A stretch of DNA of 64,000 nucleotides from Microplitis mediator (Eukaryota > Arthropoda > Insecta > Hymenoptera > Braconidae). Position 1 is the stretch's first letter. The number at the start of each line of letters is the position of its first letter. The stretch is from positions 24,122,331 through 24,186,330 of the forward strand of contig NC_079970.1 of assembly GCF_029852145.1 (NCBI RefSeq), read 5' to 3'. The translations under genes were made by a program, and so were the position numbers. The notes beneath the pieces were generated by a model. That model saw nothing but the letters and a program-made list of their open reading frames with translations, ran no database searches and was not told the DNA's origin. Shown here piece after piece: positions 54,460-64,000 of this stretch.

Positions 54460-54740
54460 AATCTATTGAGATGTGTAAAATATTTTCAAACGACCTGGAA
54501 CACATAACTACGGAAAACCTGAATACGTCGCTGTGACCTGTTAATTTTTAATTATTCAAAAGGCCCAATAGATTAGTACAATGGTCTCTGACGACGATAA
54601 AGACCCTAGACTATAAGAAAATACTACTGTTCTAATCTATTGAGATGTGTAAAATATTTTCAAACGTCCTGGAACACAAAATTACGGAAAACCTGAATAC
54701 TTCGCTGTGACCTGTTAATTTTAAATTATCCAAAAGGCCC

Positions 54741-54750
54741 AATAGTCAGT
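54741..54750. other. 1-bp deletion in the inverted-repeat arm
   Basis: The usual aatagattagt reads aatagtcagt, which destroys the middle arm of the inverted repeat and gives a 173-bp monomer. It lies in an M2c copy between M6 copies. Confidence 0.9.
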
Positions 54751-57700
54751 ACAATGGACTCTGACGACAATAAAGACCCTAGACTATAAGAAAATACTAC
54801 TGTTCTAATCTATTGAGATGTGTAAAATATTTTCAAACGACCTGGAACACATAACTACGGAAAACCTGAATACGTCGCTGTGACCTGTTAATTTTTAATT
54901 ATTCAAAAGGCCCAATAGATTAGTACAATGGTCTCTGACGACGATAAAGACCCTAGACTATAAGAAAATACTACTGTTCTAATCTATTGAGATGTGTAAA
55001 ATATTTTCAAACGACCTGGAACACATAACTACGGAAAACCTGAATACGTCGCTGTGACCTGTTAATTTTTAATTATTCAAAAGGCCCAATAGATTAGTAC
55101 AATGGTCTCTGACGACGATAAAGACCCTAGACTATAAGAAAATACTACTGTTCTAATCTATTGAGACGTGTAAAATATTTTTAAACGACCTGGAACACAA
55201 AATTTCGGAAAACCTGAATACTTCGCTGTGACCTAATAATTTTGAATTATTTGAAAGGCCCAATAGATTAGTACAATGGACTCTGACGACAATAAAGAAC
55301 CTAGACTATAAGAAAATACTACTGTTCTAATCTATTAAGATGTGTAAAATATTTTCAAACGTCCTGGAACACAAAACTACGGAATACCTGAATACGTCGC
55401 TGTGACCTGTTAATTTTAAATTATTCAAAAGGCCCAATAGATTAGTACAATGGACTCTGACGACAATAAAGACCCTAGACTATAAGAAAATACCACTGTT
55501 CTAATCTATTGAGATGTGTAAAATATTTTAAAACGACCTGGAACACGAAATTACGGGAAACCTGAATACTTCGCTGTGACCTGTTAATTTTGAATTATTC
55601 AAAAGGCCCAATAGATTAGTACAATGGACTCTGACGACAATAAAGACCCTAGACTATAAGAAAATACTACTGTTCTAATCTATTGAGATGTGTAAAATAT
55701 TTTCAAACGTCCTGGAACACAAAATTACGGAAAACCTGAATACTTCGCTGTGACCTGTTAATTTTGAATTATTTGAAAGGCCCAATAGATTAGTCCAATG
55801 GACTCTGACGACAATGAAGACCCTAGACTATAAGAAAATACTACTGTTCTAATCTATTGAGATGTGTAAAATATTTTCAAACGTCCTGGAACACAAAATT
55901 ACGGAAAACCTGAATACTTCGCTGTGACCTGTTAATTTTGAATTATTCAAAAGGCCCAATAGATTAGTACAATGGACTCTGACGACAATAAAGACCCTAG
56001 ACTATAAGAAAATACCACTGTTCTAATCTATTGAGATGTGTAAAATATTTTTAAACGTCCTGGAACACAAATTTACGGAAAACCTGAATACTTCGCTGTG
56101 ACCTGTTAATTTTGAATTATTCAATAGGCCCAATAGATTAGTACAATGGACTCTGACGACAATAAAATCCCTAGACTATTAGAAAATACTACTGTTCTAA
56201 TCTATTGAGATGTGTAAAATATTTTCAAACGTGCTGGAACACGAAATTACGGAAAACCTGGATACTTCGCTGTGACCTGTTAATTTTAAATTATTCAAAA
56301 GGCCCAATAGATTAGTACAATAAACCCTGACGACAATAAAGACCCTAGACTATAAGAAAATACTACTGTTCTAATCTATTGAGATGTGTAAAATATTTTC
56401 ATACGACCTGGAACACAAAATTACGGAAAACCTGAATACTTCGCTGTGACCTGTTAATTTTAAATTATTCAAAAGGCTCAATAGATTAGTACAATGGACT
56501 CTGACGACAATAAAGACCATAGACTATAAGAAAATCCTACTGTTCTAATCTATTGAGATGTGTAAAATATTTCCAAACGTCCTGGAACACAAAATTACGG
56601 AAAACCTGAATACTTCGCTGTGACCTAATAATTTTGAATTATTTGAAAGGCCCAATAGATTAGTACAATGGACTCTGACGACAATAAAGACCCTAGACTA
56701 TAAGAAAATACTACTGTTTTAATCTATTGAGATGTGTAAAATATTTTTAAACGACCTGGAACACAAAACTACGGAAAACCTGAATACTTCGCTGTGACCT
56801 AATAATTTTGAATTATTTGAAAGGCCCAATAGATTAGTACAATGGACTTTGACGACAATAAAGACCCTATACTATAAGAAAATACTACTGTTCTAATCTA
56901 TTGAGATGTGTAAAATATTTTCAAACGTCCTGGAACACAAAATTACGGAAAACCTGAATACTTCGCTGTGACCTAATAATTTTGAATTATTTGAAAGGCC
57001 CAATAGATTAGTACAATGGACTTTGACGACAATAAAGACCCTATACTATAAGAAAATACTACTGTTCTAATCTATTGAGATGTGTAAAATATTTTTAAAC
57101 GACCTGGAACACAAAATTTCGGAAAACCTGAATACTTCGCTGTGACCTAATAATTTTGAATTATTTGAAAGGCCCAATAGATTAGTACAATGGACTCTGA
57201 CGACAATAAAGACCCTAGACTATAAGAAAATACTACTGTTCTAATCTATTGAGATGTGTAAAATATTTTCAAACGTCCTGGAACACAAAACTACGGAAAA
57301 CCTAAATACGTCGCTGTGACCTGTTAATTTTGAATTATTCAAAAGGCCCAATAGATTAGTACAATGGACTCTGACGACAATAAAGACCCTAGAATATAAG
57401 AAAATACTACTGTTCTAATCTATTGAGATGTGTAAAATATTTTCATACGACCTGGAACACAAAATTACGGAAAACCTGAATACTTCGCTGTGACCTGTTA
57501 ATTTTAAATTATTCAAAAGGCCCAATAGATTAGTACAATGGACTCTGACGACAATAAAGACTCTAGACTATAAGAAAATACTACTGTTCTAATCTATTGA
57601 GATGTGTAAAATATTTTCAAACGTCCTGGAACACAAAACTACGGAAAACCTAAATACGTCGCTGTGACCTGTTAATTTTGAATTATTCAAAAGGCCCAAT

Positions 57701-58808
57701 AGATTAGTACAATGGACTCTGACGACAATAAAGACCCTAGACTATAAGAAAATACTACTGTTCTAATCTATTGAGATGTGTAAAACATTTTCAAACGTCC
57801 TGGAACACAAAATTACGGAAATCCTGAATACTTCGCTGTGACCTGTTAATTTTAAATTATTCAAAAGGCCCAATAGATTAGAACAATGGACTCTGACGAC
57901 AATAAAGACTCTAGACTATAAGAAAATACTACTGTTCTAATCTATTGAGATGTGTAAAATATTTTCAAACGTCCTGGAACACAAAATTACGGAAAACCTG
58001 AATACTTCGCTGTGACCTAATAATTTTGAATTATTTGAAAGGCCCAATAGATTAGTACAATGGACTCTGACGACAATAAAGACCCTAGACTATAAGAAAA
58101 TACTACTGTTCTAATCTATTGAGATGTGTAAAATATTTTAAAACGACCTGGAACACAAAATTACGGAAAACCTGAATACTTCGCTGTGACCTAATAATTT
58201 TGAATTATTTGAAAGGCCCAATAGATTAGTCCAATGGACTCTGACGACAATAAAGACCCTCGACTATAAGAAAATACTACTGTTCTAATCTATTGAGATG
58301 TGTAAAATATTTTCAAACGTCCTGGAACACAAAATTACGGAAAACCTGAATACTTTGCTGTGACCTGTTAATTTTGAATTATTCAAAAGGCCCAATAGAT
58401 TAGTACAACGGACTCTGACGACAATAAAATCCCTAGACTATAAGAAAATACTACTGTTCTAATCTATTGAGACGTGTAAAATATTTTCAAACGTGCTGGA
58501 ACACGAAATTACGGAAAACCTGAATACTTCGCTGTGACCTGTTAATTTAAAATTATTCAAAAGGCCCAATAGATTAGTACAATGGACCCTGACGACAATA
58601 AAGACCCTAGACTATAAGAAAATACTACTGTTCTAATCTATTGAGATGTGTAAAATATTTTTATACGACCTCGAACACAAAATTACGGAAAACCTGAATA
58701 CTTCGCTGTGACCTGTTAATTTTGAATTATTCAAAAGGCCTAATAGATTAGTACAACGGACTCTGACGACAATAAAATCCCTAGACTATAAGAAAATACT
58801 ACTGTTCT

Positions 58809-60722
58809 AATCTATTGACATGTGTGAAATATTTTCAAACGTCCTGGAACACAAAACTACGGAAAACCTGAATACGTCGCTGTGACCTGTTAATTTTGAA
58901 TTATTCAAAAGGCCCAATAGATTAGAACAATGGTCTCTGACGACGATAAAGACCCTAGACTATAAGAAAATACTACTGTTCTAATCTAGTGAGATGTGTA
59001 AAATATTTTTAAACGACCTGGAACACTAAATTTCGAAAAACCTGAATACTTCGCTGTGACCTAATAATTTTGAATCATTTGAAAGGCCCAATAGATTAGT
59101 ACAATGGACTCTGACGACAATAAAGACCCTAGACTATAAGAAAATACTACTGTTCTAATCTATTGAGATGTGTAAAATATTTTCAAACGTCCTGGAACAC
59201 AAAATTACGGAAAACCTGAATACTTCGCTGTGACCTGTTAATTTTAAATTATTCAAAAGGCCCAATAGATTAGTACAATGGACTCTGACGACAATAAAGA
59301 CCCTAGACTACAAGAAAATACTACTGTTCTAATCTATTGAGATGTGTAAAATATTTTCAAACGTGCTGGAACACGAAATTACGGAAAACCTGAATACTTC
59401 GCTGTGACCTGTTAATTTTAAATTATCCAAAAGGCCCAATAGATTAGTACAATGGACTCTGACGACAATAAAAACCCTAGACTATAAGAAAATACTACTG
59501 TTCTAATCTATTGAGATGTGTAAAATATTTTCAAACGTGCTGGAACACGAAATTACGGAAAACCTGAATACTTCGCTGTGACCTGTTAATTTTAAATTAT
59601 CCAAAAGGCCCAATAGATTAGTACAATGGACTCTGACGACAATAAAAACCCTAGACTATAAGAAAATACTACTGTTCTAATCTATTGAGATGTGTAAAAT
59701 ATTTTCAAACGTGCTGGAACACGAAATTACGGAAAACCTGAATACTTCGCTGTGACCTGTTAATTTTAAATTATCCAAAAGGCCCAATAGATTAGTACAA
59801 TGGACTCTGACGACAATAAAAACCCTAGACTATAAGAAAATACTACTGTTCTAATCTATTGAGATGTGTAAAATATTTTCAAACGTCCTGGAACACAAAA
59901 TTACGGAAAACCTGAATACTTCGCTGTGACCTGTTAATTTTAAATTATCCAAAAGGCCCAATAGATTAGTACAATGGACTCTGACGACAATAAAAACCCT
60001 AGACTATAAGAAAATACTACTGTTCTAATCTATTGAGATGTGTAAAATATTTTCAAACGTCCTGGAACACAAAATTACGGAAAACCTGAATACTTCGCTG
60101 TGACCTGTTAATTTTAAATTATTCAAAAGGCCCAATAGATTAGTACGATGGACTCTGACGACAATAAAGACCCTAGACTACAAGAAAATACTACTGTTCT
60201 AATCTATTGAGATGTGTAAAATATTTTCAAACGTCCTGGAACACAAAATTACGGAAAACCTGAATACTTCGCTGTGACCTGTTAATTTTAAATCATTCAA
60301 AAGGCCCAATAGATTAGTACAATGGACCCTGACGACAATAAAGACCCTAGACTATAAGAAAATACTACTGTTCTAATCTATTGAGATGTGTAAAATATTT
60401 TCATACGACCTGGAACACAAAATGACGGAAAACCTGAATACTTCGCTGTGACCTGTTAATTTTAAATTATTCAAAAGGCCCAATAGATTAGTACAATGGA
60501 CTCTGACGACAATAAAGACCCTAGACTACAAGAAAATACTACTGTTCTAATCTATTGAGATGTGTAAAATATTTTCAAACGTCCTGGAACACAAAATTAC
60601 GGAAAACCTGAATACTTCGCTGTGACCTGTTAATTTTAAATTATCCAAAAGGCCCAATAGATTAGTACAATGGACTCTGACGACAATAAAGACCGTAGAC
60701 TATAAGGAAATACTACTGTTCT
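58809..60722. repeat. Segment shared with 48370-49587
   Basis: The first two monomers carry very rare changes found also at 48370: ttgacatgtgtgaaat, gattagaacaatgg, tctagtgagatg, aacactaaatttcgaaaaacc and gaatcattt. The offset is 60 monomers minus one base. The cacaaaatgacgg monomer at 60375 matches 49240 at an offset of 64 monomers, so about four monomers were added in between. Confidence 0.8.
59331..59852. repeat. Three identical chimeric monomers in a row
   Basis: Monomers at 59331, 59505 and 59679 read identically: an M3 left half (acgtgctgg, cacgaaattacgg) joined to an M2c right half (attatccaaaagg, aataaaaaccc). They sit where the related segment near 48.9 kb has single M2c and M3 copies. 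Three identical neighbours are unusual here and point to a very recent amplification. Confidence 0.85.
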
Positions 60723-60896
60723 AATCTATTGAGATGTGTAAAATATTTTTAAACGACCTGGAACACAAAACTACGGAAAACCTGAATACGTCGCTGTGAC
60801 CTGTTAATTTTGAATTATTCAAAAGGCCCAATAGATTAGTACAATGGTCTCTGACGACGATAAAGACCCTAGACTATAAGAAAATACTACTGTTCT

Positions 60897-63332
60897 AATC
60901 TATTGAGATGTGTAAAATATTTTCAAACGTGCTGGAACACGAAATTACGGAAAACCTGGATACTTCGCTGTGACCTGTTAATTTTAAATTATTCAAAAGG
61001 CCCAATAGATTAGTACAATGGACCCTGACGACAATAAAGACCCTAGACTATAAGAAAATACTACTGTTCTAATCTATTGAGATGTGTAAAATATTTTCAT
61101 ACGACCTGGAACACAAAATTACGGAAAACCTGAATACTTCGCTGTGACCTGTTAATTTTAAATTATTCAAAAGGCCCAATAGATTAGTACAATGGACTCT
61201 GACGACAATAAAGACCATAGACTATAAGAAAATCCTACTGTTCTAATCTATTGAGATGTGTAAAATATTTCCAAACGTCCTGGAACACAAAATTACGGAA
61301 AACCTGAATACTTCGCTGTGACCTAATAATTTTGAATTATTTGAAAGGCCCAATAGATTAGTACAATGGACTCTGACGACAATAAAGACCCTAGACTATA
61401 AGAAAATACTACTGTTCTAATCTATTGAGATGTGTAAAATATTTTTAAACGACCTGGAACACAAAACTACGGAAAACCTGAATACGTCGCTGTGACCTGT
61501 TAATTTTGAATTATTCAAAAGGCCCAATAGATTAGTACAATGGACTCTGACGACAATAAAGACCCTAGACTATAAGAAAATACCACTGTTCTAATCTATT
61601 GAGATGTGTAAAATATTTTTAAACGACCTGGAACACAAAATTTCGGAAAACCTGAATACTTCGCTGTGACCTAATAATTTTGAATTATTTGAAAGGCCCA
61701 ATAGATTAGTACAATGGACTCTGACGACAATAAAGACCCTAGACTATAAGAAAATACTACTGTTCTAATCTATTGAGATGTGTAAAATATTTTTAAACGA
61801 CCTGGAACACAAAACTACGGAAAACCTGAATACGTCGCTGTGACCTGTTAATTTTGAATTATTCAAAAGGCCCAATAGATTAGTACAATGGACTCTGACG
61901 ACAATAAAGACCGTAGACTATAAGAAAATACTACTGTTCTAATCTATTGAGATGTGTAAAATATTTTTAAACGACCTGGAACACAAAACTACGGAAAACC
62001 TGAATACGTCGCTGTGACCTGTTAATTTTGAATTATTCAAAAGGCCCAATAGATTAGTACAATGGTCTCTGACGACGATAAAGACCCTAGACTATAAGAA
62101 AATACTACTGTTCTAATCTATTGAGATGTGTAAAATATTTTCAAACGTGCTGGAACACGAAATTACGGAAAACCTGGATACTTCGCTGTGACCTGTTAAT
62201 TTTAAATTATTCAAAAGGCCCAATAGATTAGTACAATGGACCCTGACGACAATAAAGACCCTAGACTATAAGAAAATACTACTGTTCTAATCTATTGAGA
62301 TGTGTAAAATATTTTCATACGACCTGGAACACAAAATTACGGAAAACCTGAATACTTCGCTGTGACCTGTTAATTTTAAATTATTCAAAAGGCCCAATAG
62401 ATTAGTACAATGGACTCTGACGACAATAAAGACCATAGACTATAAGAAAATCCTACTGTTCTAATCTATTGAGATGTGTAAAATATTTCCAAACGTCCTG
62501 GAACACAAAATTACGGAAAACCTGAATACTTCGCTGTGACCTAATAATTTTGAATTATTTGAAAGGCCCAATAGATTAGTACAATGGACTCTGACGACAA
62601 TAAAGACCCTAGACTATAAGAAAATACTACTGTTCTAATCTATTGAGATGTGTAAAATATTTTTAAACGACCTGGAACACAAAACTACGGAAAACCTGAA
62701 TACGTCGCTGTGACCTGTTAATTTTGAATTATTCAAAAGGCCCAATAGATTAGTACAATGGACTCTGACGACAATAAAGACCCTAGACTATAAGAAAATA
62801 CCACTGTTCTAATCTATTGAGATGTGTAAAATATTTTTAAACGACCTGGAACACAAAATTTCGGAAAACCTGAATACTTCGCTGTGACCTAATAATTTTG
62901 AATTATTTGAAAGGCCCAATAGATTAGTACAATGGACTCTGACGACAATAAAGACCCTAGACTATAAGAAAATACTACTGTTCTAATCTATTGAGATGTG
63001 TAAAATATTTTTAAACGACCTGGAACACAAAACTACGGAAAACCTGAATACGTCGCTGTGACCTGTTAATTTTGAATTATTCAAAAGGCCCAATAGATTA
63101 GTACAATGGACTCTGACGACAATAAAGACCCTAGACTATAAGAAAATACCACTGTTCTAATCTATTGAGATGTGTAAAATATTTTTAAACGACCTGGAAC
63201 ACAAAATTTCGGAAAACCTGAATACATCGCTGTGACCTAATAATTTTGAATTATTTGAAAGGCCCAATAGATTAGTACAATGGACTCTGACGACAATAAA
63301 GACCCTAGACTATAAAAAAATACCACTGTTCT
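60897..63332. repeat. Seven-monomer tandem HOR (2 x 1218 bp)
   Basis: Units 60897-62114 and 62115-63332 share the same first six positions: ctggatacttc with ggaccctg; tcatacgacc with gaccatag and aatcctactg; atttccaaacg with cctaataa; tttttaaacgacc with tacgtcg and aataccactg; M9; then an aaaactacgg copy. The seventh differs (M1-like right end in unit 1, M9 with aatacatcgc in unit 2). A diverged version of the first monomers is at 56199. Confidence 0.8.
61593..61766. repeat. Class M9 monomer exemplar (tttcgg type)
   Basis: M9 has tttttaaacgacctgg, cacaaaatttcggaaaacctg, cctaataattttg and atttgaaagg. The tta to ttt change next to the CG creates a ttcgg motif not present in other classes. M9 appears from about 48 kb onward and is frequent after 57 kb (57069, 61593, 62811, 63159, 63333, 63681). 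Confidence 0.8.
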
Positions 63333-63854
63333 AATCTATTGAGATGTGTAAAATATTTTTAAACGACCTGGAACACAAAATTTCGGAAAACCTGAATACT
63401 TCGCTGTGACCTAATAATTTTGAATTATTTGAAAGGCCCAATAGATTAGTACAATGGTCTCTGACGACGATAAAGACCCTAGACTATAAGAAAATACTAC
63501 TGTTCTAATCTATTGAGATGTGTAAAATATTTTCAAACGTCCTGGAACACAAAATTACGGAAAACCTGAATACTTCGCTGTGACCTAATAATTTTGAATT
63601 ATTCGAAAGGCCCAATAGATTAGTACAATGGACTTTGACGACAATAAAGACCCTATACTATAAGAAAATACTACTGTTCTAATCTATGGAGATGTGTAAA
63701 ATATTTTTAAACGACCTGGAACACAAAATTTCGGAAAACCTGAATACTTCGCTGTGACCTAATAATTTTGAATTATTTGAAAGGCCCAATAGATTAGTAC
63801 AATGGACTCTGACGACAATAAAGACCCTAGACTATAAGAAAATACTACTGTTCT

Positions 63855-64000
63855 AATCTATTGAGATGTGTAAAATATTTTCAAACGTCCTGGAACACAA
63901 AACTACGGAAAACCTAAATACGTCGCTGTGACCTGTTAATTTTGAATTATTCAAAAGGCCCAATAGATTAGTACAATGGACTCTGACGACAATAAAGACC
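63855..64000. repeat. Partial monomer at the right edge
   Basis: This last copy is cut by the window at position 146 of 174. It matches the monomer at 57243 (cacaaaactacgg, cctaaatacgtcg, ggactctgacgacaataaag). The array clearly continues beyond the window. Confidence 0.9.

Larger units (their letters stand above)
48370..55676. repeat. Block D, array of short modules built from M6, M7, M8 and M2c
   Basis: From 49588 the monomers are mostly M6, M7, M8 and M2c in changing order. Written by class from 50980: M6, M7, M8, M6/M7 hybrid, M8, M6, M2c, M7, M8, M6, M2c, then M6, M7, M8, hybrid, M8, M6. M7 is always followed by an M8 or M4-like left half. Members of each class are nearly identical by eye. 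The first monomers (48370-49587) are a separate set shared with 58809-60722. Confidence 0.75.
1..64000. repeat. 174-bp tandem satellite array filling the whole window
   Basis: The anchor tctattgag recurs at 3, 177, 351, 525 and so on with period 174 to the right edge, where the last copy begins at 63855. This gives 367 full monomers plus 146 bp, all in the same orientation. The expected anchor position drifts by only 4 bp over 64 kb, fully explained by three small deletions near 25616, 45303 and 54745. A typical monomer has 57 G+C in 174. No stretch of 300 bases, or even one monomer, contains non-satellite sequence. The family is not one I can name. A monomer of 150-180 bp in a long homogeneous array is typical of eukaryotic centromeric or pericentromeric satellites, but location on the chromosome is inferred, not seen. 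Confidence 0.98.
55677..64000. repeat. Block E, M9-rich array with a 7-monomer repeat
   Basis: The block opens with mixed M2, M5-like and tcatacgacc copies, then repeats a set first seen at 56199 (ctggatacttc monomer, tcatacgacc monomer with gaccatag and aatcctactg, and an atttccaaacg monomer) at 60897 and 62115. M9 copies dominate from 61593. The last copies (63507-64000) match 56895-57388, 38 monomers earlier, including ggactttgacg, ccctatactat and cctaaatacg. The array continues past the window. Confidence 0.75.

Noticed and set aside
61593..61766. CENP-B box in M9 (ttcgg segment) or near cacgaaattacggg in M4
   Set aside because: The core pattern needs TTCG, an A five bases later and CGGG after two more bases. 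M9 has the first part only and M4 the last part only.
1..64000. CRISPR array
   Set aside because: The repeats are 174 bp and contiguous. There are no unique spacers between short repeats and no cas genes.
1..64000. Inverted (head-to-head) segments in the array
   Set aside because: The directional anchor tctattgag and the ggctctgacgac-type box appear in the + orientation throughout; no reversed monomer was seen.
1..64000. rRNA, tRNA or 5S gene clusters and telomeric repeats
   Set aside because: No conserved rRNA segments, no tRNA-like A and B boxes with a foldable cloverleaf, and no short telomere-type repeats occur in the monomer.

Overview
The window is one uninterrupted block of satellite DNA. 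A monomer of 174 bp is repeated head to tail, always in the same orientation, from base 1 to base 64000: 367 complete copies plus a 146-bp partial copy at the right edge. I found no unique sequence, transposon, RNA gene or credible protein gene. A tandem array of this length and regularity points to a eukaryotic chromosome, probably centromeric or other constitutive heterochromatin. A typical monomer is about 33% G+C. CpG is not depleted (4 to 6 per monomer, near expectation), which fits a lineage with little cytosine methylation, such as many invertebrates, better than a vertebrate or most plants. I do not recognise the satellite and cannot name the species.

Monomers fall into recognisable classes, called M1 to M9 here (exemplars are given as features). 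They are arranged in several higher-order repeat (HOR) regimes. Block A (1-25924) holds four copies of a long HOR of 33, 35, 40 and 41 monomers that differ by whole-monomer deletions and duplications. A three-monomer transition (25925-26446) leads to block B (26447-38278), with two copies of another long HOR of 35 and 33 monomers. Block C (38279-48369) is the most mixed, with one 10-monomer repeat and two small dimer repeats. Block D (48370-55676) is built from classes M6, M7, M8 and a C-containing M2 form, in modules of 2 to 11 monomers. Block E (55677-64000) holds a three-fold run of one chimeric monomer and a 7-monomer tandem repeat.

Almost all rearrangements are exact multiples of 174 bp, and several junctions lie inside chimeric monomers. 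This is the signature of unequal exchange between aligned monomers. Only three small indels (-2, -1, -1) break register in 64 kb. The monomer carries three dyad symmetries: an 11-13 bp inverted repeat, a 17-bp near-palindrome and a 10-bp AT palindrome. No gene network is present; the biology here is repeat evolution and possibly chromatin or centromere function, which is inference. All classes and repeats were read by eye, so boundaries are good to about one monomer and no exact identity percentages are given.
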